From: Clostridium sp. CAG:288
GTDB lineage: Bacteria > Bacillota_I > Bacilli_A > RFN20 > CAG-288
Reading direction: 5' to 3'
Assembly (NCBI GenBank): GCA_000437395.1
Contig: FR898174.1
Span: forward strand, 27,958-34,891
DNA: 6,934 nt
Below, piece by piece: positions 1 through 5,337 of the stretch; the stretch's first letter is position 1; each line of letters starts with the position of its first letter. A program made the translations under genes and the position numbers. The notes beneath the pieces were generated by a model. It saw nothing but the letters and a program-made list of their open reading frames with translations. It made no database searches and had not been told where the DNA came from.

Positions 1-1193
1 CTTTCTCTTTTAACTTTTTCTTTCTTAACTTTTACCTTCCTTATTTTTTCTTTTTTGACTTTTGGTTTCTTTTCTTTCTTTACTTTAACTTTTTTCTCTT
101 TTGGCTCAGCCTTTTTATTTTCTTTAACAACAACTGAAGTTGTTTTTGTATTTCCACTTAATACGTCTAATAAACAATCACGTTCAAGAACTATTTTATC
201 AAATGAACTGTCTCTTCTTTTTTCTAAATCATTATAAATATTTTGTAGTTCAGGAGTATCTTCAATTTTTGATAACTCAATTATTGCAAGACTGTTTTTC
301 ATATTCAATGGTAAATCAGAAATAATTTTGTATAATTCAGTTTTGAACTTATTTTTTGCGTTTGTCGTCTTGCGAAAATACACGCCTTCTTCGCCTCTAT
401 AATAATTTAATCTTCCCATTATATTAGCTTTTGGAATTGCAGTATCAAAGTTATTTATAATCGATGAAACTTGTTCTTTATAGAAATAGTTATTATAACA
501 AGAACCAATTTTTGAAATTAATTTACTATCTAGTGTAGATTCGCTAATTTGATTTGCACATACAACAAAATAATCTTTTACTTCTTTAGGAAATTCACTA
601 CTAAAGCTGCTATCAAATTTATTGTTAAAAAACAATCTATATTTATAAACATATACGTAGTTTTTTAGCCATTTGCTCATAAATAAAACACACGAATACT
701 TAATATATTCAAGACTAGCTACTGCGTATTTAACATAATTTTCTTTATAACCAGAATAATCAATATATTTTTTCAAAAGTATATTTAAAGAATTTGATAT
801 ATACTTTAATCTTCTTGATAACAAATCGAAAAATACTACTTCATTTAATTCAAGTAATTTACTTTGGTCGTTACATTTATAGTAATCAAGCTTTGCACAA
901 CCAAAACGATAAACAAATAAATAAGCTTCTAATTCATTCGAATTAATTGCTCCATTAAAATCTGGAAAATTAATAAAATTAAATACTGATGCATTTTTAT
1001 ATGCATTCATAACCATTAAATTTGATGACAGTTTATCTCTAGCACTTGTTATATAACTATTATCCCATTTGCCCCCAGATATTTTTCTACCATCTTTTGT
1101 ATAGTGATTAATAATTTCTATAATACCACTTAACATTTCACAACGCATTTTGATATTAAACTCTAATAAAGTCTTATCTTCTTCATTTTTCAT
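1..1193 (-). CDS. Unknown protein with Lys-rich KVKKEK tail (3' end off window)
   Basis: This is a continuous open frame of 397 codons running off the left edge, so the C-terminus is missing. The start ATG (1191-1193) follows AGGT at 1200-1203 with a 6-base gap. An in-frame TAA lies nine codons upstream and no other ATG lies between. I do not recognise the family. Residues 1 to about 350 look soluble, rich in Tyr, Asn, Lys and Ser and probably mostly helical, with no signal peptide or clear membrane helix. From about residue 355 the protein becomes a low-complexity basic tail, with repeats of KVKKEK, KPKVKKEK and KVKVKKEK type after AEPKEKK. Such tails often bind nucleic acid or other polyanions (inference). 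Both Trp codons are TGG. The gene is separated from its upstream neighbour by 141 bases and probably has its own weak promoter. The open frame is clear; the function is unknown. Confidence 0.85.
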   Translation of the reverse strand, partial: MKNEEDKTLLEFNIKMRCEMLSGIIEIINHYTKDGRKISGGKWDNSYITSARDKLSSNLMVMNAYKNASVFNFINFPDFNGAINSNELEAYLFVYRFGCAKLDYYKCNDQSKLLELNEVVFFDLLSRRLKYISNSLNILLKKYIDYSGYKENYVKYAVASLEYIKYSCVLFMSKWLKNYVYVYKYRLFFNNKFDSSFSSEFPKEVKDYFVVCANQISESTLDSKLISKIGSCYNNYFYKEQVSSIINNFDTAIPKANIMGRLNYYRGEEGVYFRKTTNAKNKFKTELYKIISDLPLNMKNSLAIIELSKIEDTPELQNIYNDLEKRRDSSFDKIVLERDCLLDVLSGNTKTTSVVVKENKKAEPKEKKVKVKKEKKPKVKKEKIRKVKVKKEKVKRE

Positions 1194-1277
1194 AATTTTA
1201 CCTGCAATTAATAAATTTTAACCCTAATTAAATTTATCGCTTATATACTAACACATAAAATAACATTTATATTTAAA

Positions 1278-1311
1278 AAGCTCAGCAAATCTATTTAGTT
1301 TTACCAAGCTT
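1278..1311 (-). terminator. Weak possible terminator hairpin after the four-helix protein gene
   Basis: On the minus strand AAGCTTGG (1304-1311) can pair with CTGAGCTT (1278-1285), giving eight pairs including two G-T wobbles around an 18-base loop, followed by only TTT then AAAT. It competes with an overlapping pairing of TTAGTTT with AAACTAA just upstream. It lies in the right place, 24 bases after the TAA at 1335, but the short T tract and wobbles make it a weak call. The same 141-base gap must also hold the leader of the next gene. Confidence 0.25.
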
Positions 1312-1334
1312 AATTAAACTAATATTGATTATTC

Positions 1335-1859
1335 TTAAACTGATTTTTCTTGCTTTACTGGAAGAATTTTCTTTGCGTAATTTGCGCATGTGTTCTTTAA
1401 GATTACTGTAAAGATAATAACTAAGATATAAACAACAATACTAAATGCTCCGTATCCTCTACATACCATAAAGCTTAAGACAACATTGGCCATGTTACCG
1501 ATTAAGCCGACAAATATAAGTGTAAGCATTGAAAGAATTTTTAAGGCTTTAGCAATACCGTTAGTTGCTTTTGTCATTTTACCTTTTTGATTTAATAGAG
1601 CTAAGATGCTTAATACAAGAGTAGCTACAACAAGTAAGACAAGAATTACATTAACCCCATAATATAATCCTGCAATATCTTCTGGAGCGTAGTCGTATCT
1701 TGGGGCTGCGAGTGTGAAGAAATTAAATAGTAATTTATCCTTTCTTACAACGTTTAAGGATAAACAGAAAGGATCGCACAATAATGCAAAGAAAGTAACA
1801 ATTGCACTAAAGACAACAGCCTTTACGCTTAATCCTCCAACACTTTTTTCTTTTTTCAT
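1335..1859 (-). CDS. Four-helix membrane protein, family not recognised
   Basis: The frame encodes 174 residues starting at MKKEKSVGG. A longer start at 1886 is possible by frame, but the ideal ribosome site AAAGGAGGT (1869-1877) lies inside that extension, 9 bases before the ATG at 1857-1859, so the shorter start is chosen. Four membrane helices are visible at about residues 12-29, 68-89, 106-128 and 137-156. A loop of about 38 residues sits between the first two (NVVRKDK to DYAPEDIAG), and both ends are Lys-rich. By the positive-inside rule both termini are probably cytoplasmic. There is no catalytic motif and I cannot assign a family. It has a near-consensus promoter 60-90 bases upstream, so it is probably well expressed and transcribed alone. 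The protein begins MKKEKSV and ends KQEKSV, which may be coincidence. It is surely a membrane protein; its role is unknown. Confidence 0.85.
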   Translation of the reverse strand: MKKEKSVGGLSVKAVVFSAIVTFFALLCDPFCLSLNVVRKDKLLFNFFTLAAPRYDYAPEDIAGLYYGVNVILVLLVVATLVLSILALLNQKGKMTKATNGIAKALKILSMLTLIFVGLIGNMANVVLSFMVCRGYGAFSIVVYILVIIFTVILKNTCANYAKKILPVKQEKSV

Positions 1860-1921
1860 ATTTAATAGACCTCCTTTTTTTATCATAATACCTTGACTTA
1901 TAAATATGATATCTAGCCTTA

Positions 1922-1950
1922 ATATTATTATTAAATAAAATACATGTCAA
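1922..1950 (-). promoter_or_regulatory. Sigma-A type promoter of the four-helix protein gene
   Basis: On the minus strand a perfect -35 box TTGACA (1945-1950) is followed by 17 bases and TAATAT (1922-1927), which matches the -10 consensus at four of six positions. Transcription would start near 1915, giving a leader of about 55 bases that carries the consensus Shine-Dalgarno AAAGGAGGT at 1869-1877. Confidence 0.65.
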
Positions 1951-1972
1951 TAATTATTAAATATTATTCGAA

Positions 1973-2010
1973 ATTGATTTTTATTTTTTACATTATAAAA
2001 ACAAATCAAT
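1973..2010 (-). terminator. AT-only hairpin between the XRE gene and the next promoter
   Basis: ATTGATTT (1973-1980) and AAATCAAT (2003-2010) are perfect inverted arms. Inside them TTTTTA (1985-1990) and TAAAAA (1996-2001) form a second stem with a 5-base loop. The structure lies between the TAA at 2060 and the promoter at 1950, where a terminator is expected. It has almost no G-C pairs and no proper T tail, so it may only be AT-rich sequence. Confidence 0.3.
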
Positions 2011-2059
2011 AAAAACAGCTTAAATACTATGTTTATTGTTATTTAAAATTGAAACTGTT

Positions 2060-2776
2060 TTATCTATTTATTTTTCTAATTTTCTCTTGTATTTCAATAG
2101 GAGTTTTATCTTTAGGTAATATTGCAGAATGAAATCTTGATTCACCAACAATAAAATATTTTCTTTTTTCTTTAACAAAGTTTATTTTCATTTCTGTATA
2201 AGAATTTCTTATTCCATTAAATTCTCTTTTAATATTTATAAAAATAGTATTTTCATTATGATTAATTGATACTGTTTCTAATTCTTTATGATCTAATATA
2301 GTTAGTGGTAAGCCAACACCACCTTGTGCTCTTTTCTTTGTTTTATAAGCAACAAACACTAAAAGTAGCATTAATGCTATTATTACAATCCATATAACAA
2401 TAAAACATTCCATCGCATTATTACCATTGGACGAAAGACCTAGAACAACCCCAATAGCACCAAATAATAAGTAAATTAATATCAAAGAGAAAATGTACGG
2501 AAAGAATAGATATGAAAAGGAATAAGAATAATATTTAAACACTGATTTTATAGTAAATGAAAAAGAACTTATATCATTATTTTTTGTTTCATTTAATAGT
2601 TCTTCGTAAGAACACTTATAAATATCTGATAAAGACTTTAAATCACTATCACTTGGATTAGCTCTTCCTTGCTCCCATTTTGCAATTAGTGATCTTGAAC
2701 AAAACATTAAATCAGCTACATCAGCTTGAGAAAGTTCAACGTTTTCTCTTAACTCTTTCAATTTTTCATTTAGCAT
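2060..2776 (-). CDS. Membrane-anchored XRE-type regulator with two helices and a beta-rich C-terminal domain
   Basis: The frame encodes 238 residues from MLNEKLKEL. An upstream ATG at 2800 was not used because the Shine-Dalgarno AAAGGA (2783-2788) sits inside that extension, 6 bases before the ATG at 2774-2776. Residues 3-62 are a Cro/C1-type helix-turn-helix: LSQADVADLM at 15-24, SRSLIAKWEQGRANPS at 27-42 with the family WEQG-R-P pattern, then LSDIYKCSYEELL. Two membrane helices follow at about 88-114 and 124-144. Residues 150-238 are beta-rich and end in ILPKDKTPIEIQEKIRKI, which resembles YcxB-like or bacterial PH-like domains (inference). Such one-component regulators bind DNA while tethered to the membrane and are thought to respond to envelope or peptide signals. 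It probably controls its own promoter, whose region carries an inverted and a tandem repeat. The nearest co-directional gene is a two-helix PH-like protein 96 bases upstream. Confidence 0.88.
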   Translation of the reverse strand: MLNEKLKELRENVELSQADVADLMFCSRSLIAKWEQGRANPSDSDLKSLSDIYKCSYEELLNETKNNDISSFSFTIKSVFKYYSYSFSYLFFPYIFSLILIYLLFGAIGVVLGLSSNGNNAMECFIVIWIVIIALMLLLVFVAYKTKKRAQGGVGLPLTILDHKELETVSINHNENTIFINIKREFNGIRNSYTEMKINFVKEKRKYFIVGESRFHSAILPKDKTPIEIQEKIRKINR

Positions 2777-2793
2777 ATTTTTTCCTTTATAAA

Positions 2794-2814
2794 ATAACAA
2801 ATATCCTTTGTTAT
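2794..2814 (-). promoter_or_regulatory. Perfect inverted repeat, candidate operator of the XRE gene
   Basis: ATAACAAA (2794-2801), a 5-base spacer and TTTGTTAT (2807-2814) form a perfect 8-bp inverted repeat. It lies between the predicted -10 box (2822-2827) and the Shine-Dalgarno site (2783-2788). This is where a repressor dimer would block the gene, so autoregulation by the XRE protein is a reasonable inference. In RNA the same bases could form a small hairpin just upstream of the ribosome site. Confidence 0.5.
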
Positions 2815-2821
2815 CAAATAA

Positions 2822-2830
2822 ATCATATCA
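2822..2830 (-). promoter_or_regulatory. Extended -10 promoter of the XRE regulator gene
   Basis: The minus strand reads TGATATGAT, an extended -10 element (TG, one base, TATGAT). The sequence 17 bases upstream (AAATAT) is a poor -35 box, which is typical of extended -10 promoters or of promoters that need an activator. The predicted start is close to 2815, right at the inverted repeat. Confidence 0.45.
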
Positions 2831-2849
2831 TATATATAAATTAAATATT

Positions 2850-2869
2850 TGATACTTTATGATACTTTA
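2850..2869. repeat. Two tandem copies of TGATACTTTA upstream of the XRE gene
   Basis: The 10-bp unit TGATACTTTA occurs twice with no gap (2850-2859 and 2860-2869). It starts at the expected -35 position of the XRE promoter and runs upstream almost to the stop codon of the PH-like gene (2873). A 10-bp period places both copies on the same face of the DNA helix, as in regulator sites bound in tandem. The functional role is inferred. Confidence 0.5.
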
Positions 2870-2872
2870 ATA

Positions 2873-3337
2873 TTAATCAGCTATATCTAAAACAATTTTT
2901 CTCAAATCGACACAAGCTGTACTAACTTTCTTTATATCAGAGACATATATTTTTTTATTATTGTGTAAATAGATAACAATTTGTCCCGTCGTTCTCCAAC
3001 CAATTCCAAATATGTTATATTTACCTGATGGTCCCATATAAGGAATATACTTAATATCTTTTACATCATTAAAATTAACAACTATCTTTTTATAATTATA
3101 TATTATTAATTTTCCATCTTTTACTTCAATTGCATTAGTTCTTTTTAAAAAATTTAAAATAGTAAGTATTAAAAATATAATATCAATAACAGCAACGACA
3201 ATAGCCATAGCAACAAGTAATGAATCTGGATTACTACTCTGACTCATACTATAAAAAAGCCAAGAATCAACAACTAAAAACATTATAAAGATAAATATAA
3301 ATAAATATCTAATTACTTTTACTCTTTTAAAGGTCAT
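2873..3337 (-). CDS. Two-helix membrane protein with bacterial PH-like domain
   Basis: The frame encodes 154 residues from the ATG at 3335-3337, preceded by GAGGT (3346-3350) with an 8-base gap. Two membrane helices (about 8-29 and 41-63) are joined by a short loop (SQSSNPDS). Residues 69-152 look like a bacterial PH-type domain: IEVKDGKLIIYNY, then VNFNDVKDIKYIPY, a Gly-rich loop with GIGWR near 111-115, then GQIVIYLHNNKKIYVSDI and a closing helix. Proteins with this layout are poorly understood. In Bacillus subtilis the bPH proteins YdbS and YdbT are under the envelope-stress sigma factor W and contribute to resistance against antimicrobials of other bacilli. Here the gene sits directly upstream of a membrane-anchored regulator and downstream of a second, broken gene with the same layout. 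A role in envelope stress or peptide immunity is inference. Both Trp codons are TGG and the stop is TAA. Confidence 0.8.
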   Translation of the reverse strand: MTFKRVKVIRYLFIFIFIMFLVVDSWLFYSMSQSSNPDSLLVAMAIVVAVIDIIFLILTILNFLKRTNAIEVKDGKLIIYNYKKIVVNFNDVKDIKYIPYMGPSGKYNIFGIGWRTTGQIVIYLHNNKKIYVSDIKKVSTACVDLRKIVLDIAD

Positions 3338-3469
3338 AATTTATTACCTCAATAAAATTATATATCATATATATTCTGTTTTATAGATAAATAAGGCCTT
3401 GGAAGTAGCATATAAATATAATTATGTTTACGTTATACCAAAGCTAAAAAAATATTATCAATAATAAAA

Positions 3470-3906
3470 TTATTTTGTTATTTGTTCGATATTATGATCT
3501 TTTAATATTTTCTCAAATTCATCTTTATATCTTGTATTAATTAAAACTTTTTTGCCTTTTATAAACAAATTAAATTGATAAAATACAGTTTTTCTATATC
3601 TTTTAAATGTATATTTTTCAATATCACATATATTTAGTTCTATTTTTTAAACAAGGTTTTTAAATAAGCTTTTTCATCATTAAACTCTAATCTATATTTA
3701 ATACCATATAGCCATCCATATAAGCTAAATGTTCCTAATAAAAGCCAAAAAATTATTAATAAAATTAAATCTTTATTACTAAATTCGCTATCTTTCATAA
3801 AATAAATAGCAGTTGGCATTATAATAGAAAAAACATAGCAAAATATCATAATGTTTCGAAATGTTTTACTTTCTTCCTTCATTCCATCAATTATTTGTTT
3901 ATCCAT
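3470..3906 (-). pseudogene. Second two-helix PH-like membrane protein, split by a frameshift in an A6 run
   Basis: The ATG at 3904-3906 has a good ribosome site (AAGGAG at 3914-3919, 7-base gap). The first frame gives 88 residues with membrane helices at about 19-37 and 48-67, then YRLEFNDEKAYLKTLFKK and a TAG at 3640-3642. The last coding bases are a run of six A (minus strand, 3643-3648). One extra A there would continue with IELNICDIEKYTFKRY and run 57 more residues to a TAA at 3470-3472, giving 145 residues. The downstream part (FNLFIKGKKVLINTR, then DEFEKILKDHNI) completes a bacterial PH-like fold, matching the intact gene at 2873-3337. The cause may be a real one-base deletion or a homopolymer error in the read. 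The heptamer does not fit the classical -1 slippery rule. Both Trp codons are TGG. Confidence 0.75.
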
Positions 3907-3920
3907 AGTTTTTCTCCTTT

Positions 3921-4106
3921 TTAATTAATAATATCAATCAATAATATTACACATGCAGCAACACCTGCAGGTACTCTTGCACCAGGGGCTGGAACTGAAG
4001 CAATTCAAACGCAAATAAGAGTAGCTCCGGCAATAGTACCCCAACCAACATTTGTAGAAATCTCTTGTGTAATATTTCCTGAAATAGCACCAACTCAGAA
4101 AAACAT
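3921..4106 (-). pseudogene. Small Gly/Ala-rich hydrophobic peptide frame with two in-frame TGA codons, bacteriocin-like
   Basis: Read from the ATG at 4104-4106 to the TAA at 3921-3923, this frame has 61 codons, with TGA at codon 4 (4095-4097) and codon 34 (4005-4007). Between them it reads VGAISGNITQEISTNVGW, then GTIAGATLICV, and after the second TGA IASVPAPGARVPAGVAAC. This Gly/Ala pattern with amphipathic and hydrophobic stretches recalls enterocin AS-48/uberolysin-type circular bacteriocins or class II bacteriocins (inference). About 45% G+C over 3951-4100 contrasts with the AT-rich surroundings. AAGGAG (4109-4114) lies only 2 bases before the ATG, which is too close for a good start. The TAA is directly followed by the ribosome site of the PH-like gene, as in an operon. 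The gene is either broken, or TGA would have to be read as Trp. The longer open frame antiparallel in phase (3947-4129) is Leu-rich and less gene-like. Confidence 0.45.
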
Positions 4107-4169
4107 ATCTCCTTAAAAAACTTTAGCACAATAAATTATTCTTTTTACTTTCAATACTTTTCTATTTTA

Positions 4170-4780
4170 CTAATTTCTATGAAAATAAAATTCACATCTA
4201 TCATTTCCACGACCGATTGTGCCTTTACGTTCGAATGCGATATCACACATATTTCCATAAACATAACCATCGCTTAGACAAAATGTACTTGTCAATTTTT
4301 TACAGCCTAAAAGCTCACAATATTTCACATATGAGCACTTCAAACATCAACTCTATATTTTTTATTATTGTATTCAATTTCTTTAAATTCAAAGCCAGCT
4401 TTTTCATCAAACATAGTATTGAGCATATTGTGAAAAATTTTAAAGAAAAGAGGTCTAATAAAAGGAATTTTGGTTACAAGATGTAGATGTCTTCGATCAG
4501 GAGTAACACCTATTCTTACAGATTCATTTATCAAATCTATAGCTTCTTCGCGTGGAATATATTTAATCATTTGCAAATAGATAGCAGCCCTTGGAAATAT
4601 CATTCGTTAAGTATGTATCTTTTCTTTCTTAGGAAGCTCTTTATATTTAATACATAGTTCATTACAAAGTGTTACTGCATCATTAATTAAAGTATCAGTT
4701 TTTTTTCAAATTTTATTTCTTAATTCATTCAATAAATAAGAAAAGCTACCAAGTTTTTTATAATATTTTTTATTTATCAT
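4170..4780 (-). pseudogene. L-2-amino-thiazoline-4-carboxylate (ATC) hydrolase family pseudogene
   Basis: Joined across its lesions, this frame gives about 203 residues, a usual length for the family. It begins at the ATG 4778-4780 (MINKKYYKKL). It has an in-frame TGA at codon 25 (4706-4708), an in-frame TAA at codon 58 (4607-4609) and a one-base loss near 4342-4344, where GTT GAT GTT runs into TGA. Restoring one T gives RVDVLKCSYVKYCELLGC. The end carries the family signature: FCLSDGYVYGNMCDI, then FERKGTIGRGNDRCEFYF, with paired Cys and Asp near FCLSD and the closing R-T-GRG-CEF pattern. The central part (EEAIDLINESV, FDEKAGFEF) also fits. In Pseudomonas the named enzyme opens the thiazoline ring of ATC on the way to L-cysteine; most homologues in Bacillota are untested. 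With three lesions no functional product is expected. The family call is by motif recognition. Confidence 0.75.
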
Positions 4781-4853
4781 AACTACACGTTGCTCCACAC
4801 TTGTTAATAATATTTGTTTCTTATAAATTTAGAAAAATATGACCAATTATCTT

Positions 4854-4881
4854 ATAATAGGAAATTTATTTTGTTTACCAA
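4854..4881 (-). promoter_or_regulatory. Candidate promoter for the ATC hydrolase pseudogene
   Basis: On the minus strand TTGGTA (4876-4881) is followed by 16 bases and TATTAT (4854-4859), five of six matches to the -10 consensus. Transcription would start near 4847, giving a leader of about 65 bases. A GGAG at about 11 bases before the ATG (4780) is the only ribosome site. The sequence is very AT-rich, so chance matches are common. Confidence 0.35.
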
Positions 4882-4882
4882 T

Positions 4883-4920
4883 ATTCAAATTGAATTGAAT
4901 TACTTATTTCTATTAAGTAA
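4883..4920. repeat. Two adjacent inverted repeats upstream of the -35 box
   Basis: ATTCAA-A-TTGAAT (4883-4895) is a perfect odd palindrome. TTACTTA (4900-4906) and TAAGTAA (4914-4920) are perfect 7-bp arms with a 7-base spacer. Both lie immediately upstream of the candidate -35 box at 4876-4881, where an activator would bind. In AT-rich DNA such palindromes are not rare, so this is a weak call. Confidence 0.3.
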
Positions 4921-5011
4921 GCTTAATATTTTAAATTTATCTTTCTAATTAAATATATCATAAAACAAACAAATATCGCATTTTAAACGTAAATTCTGCT
5001 ATTTATGCAAT

Positions 5012-5040
5012 AAAAAAAGTCTGATAACATTGTACCAGAC
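5012..5040 (-). terminator. Rho-independent terminator with no gene directly upstream
   Basis: On the minus strand GTCTGGTA (5033-5040) pairs with TATCAGAC (5019-5026) in an 8-bp stem with one G-T wobble and a 6-base loop CAATGT, followed by seven T (5012-5018). This is a textbook intrinsic terminator. The nearest coding frame upstream on the minus strand is the RhuM remnant ending at 5338, about 300 bases away, so the transcript it ends crosses the TGCATACCC array. The gene it originally served may be lost. Confidence 0.75.
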
Positions 5041-5081
5041 ATATTCTACTATAATGGGTCTGATTACCAATATTGATACAA

Positions 5082-5157
5082 TGCATACCCTGGGCAATGA
5101 ATTTTTGCATACCCCCTAATTAAAAGGTGCATACCCTTAGAGTTAATTTGCATACCC
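5082..5157. repeat. Four direct copies of TGCATACCC spaced about 22 bp
   Basis: The 9-bp unit TGCATACCC occurs exactly at 5082-5090, 5106-5114, 5128-5136 and 5149-5157, with start-to-start distances of 24, 22 and 21. The intervening 12-15 bases are not conserved. The unit is GC-richer than its surroundings. Short direct repeats about two helix turns apart occur as iterons of plasmid replication origins, as regulator arrays, and as the multiple end repeats of IS21-family elements. No replication protein or transposase is present here, so I cannot decide. It is not a CRISPR array: the repeat and the spacers are too short. Confidence 0.7.
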
Positions 5158-5159
5158 TA

Positions 5160-5205
5160 TCAACAGCTTTTTTATATTTAACACTTTACATGTGATTGCT
5201 GTTGA
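5160..5205. repeat. Perfect 8-bp inverted repeat TCAACAGC / GCTGTTGA
   Basis: TCAACAGC (5160-5167) and GCTGTTGA (5198-5205) are perfect inverted arms 30 bases apart. The left arm starts two bases after the last TGCATACCC unit. It could be part of the same regulatory or mobile-element end, or an RNA stem in the transcript leading to the terminator at 5012-5040. The function is unknown. Confidence 0.4.
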
Positions 5206-5337
5206 AGAAAAACTTCATCTCCATCTAGAATTAAGGCATAGCGGATTAAAAAATTAGATAAGAGTAGAAAATATTGACGTTAAAATTTCAAATAAATAAA
5301 AAATGAAAGAGTATTAATGTTATTTTTTTTCGTCATC

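Larger units (their letters stand above)
4781..5337. other. Gene-free segment of 557 bases holding regulatory sites and repeats
   Basis: No convincing gene is found on either strand. From left to right on the plus strand the segment holds a candidate minus-strand promoter for the ATC hydrolase pseudogene (4854-4881); two inverted repeats just upstream of it (4883-4895 and 4900-4920); a strong minus-strand terminator (5012-5040); four copies of TGCATACCC (5082-5157); and a perfect 8-bp inverted repeat with a 30-base spacer (5160-5205). A 34-codon stretch without stops (5178-5279, minus) has no start and no recognisable product. The rest (about 5206-5337) shows nothing I can name. The whole segment looks like a scar left by a lost element or gene. 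Confidence 0.5.

Noticed and set aside
1..325. Plus-strand open frames of about 60 codons at the left end
   Set aside because: They are antisense to the long minus-strand frame, and their Phe/Ser/Leu-rich content is the complement of its Lys/Glu-rich tail.
3643..3648. Programmed -1 frameshift at the A6 run in the PH-like gene
   Set aside because: The codons read TTT AAA AAA TAG, which does not form an X XXY YYZ slippery heptamer, and no stimulating hairpin is obvious just downstream. A simple one-base loss or read error is more likely.
3947..4129. Leu-rich open frame of 60 codons on the minus strand
   Set aside because: It has no stop, but its composition (strings of Leu, Gln and Phe from CTX and TTX codons) looks like an out-of-frame reading of the Gly/Ala-rich frame, and it starts at TTG without a ribosome site.
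4307..4342. Read-through of two TGA codons after the ATC hydrolase middle part (4340-4342 and a second TGA five codons on) as Trp
   Set aside because: The reading gives a short tail ending in TAG that does not match the family, whereas a one-base shift gives the conserved LKCSYVKYCELLGC segment and the full C-terminal signature.
4217..4486. Plus-strand open frame of 89 codons
   Set aside because: It lies antisense to the ATC hydrolase pseudogene, whose protein signature is clear, and has no ribosome site. It is a shadow.
5082..5157. CRISPR array
   Set aside because: The 9-bp units with 12-15-base gaps are far too short for CRISPR repeats and spacers, and no cas gene is present.
5178..5279. 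Stretch of 34 codons without stops on the minus strand containing IRYALILDGDEVFL
   Set aside because: It has no start codon, no ribosome site and no family I recognise. It is too short to support as a gene, though it could be a fragment.
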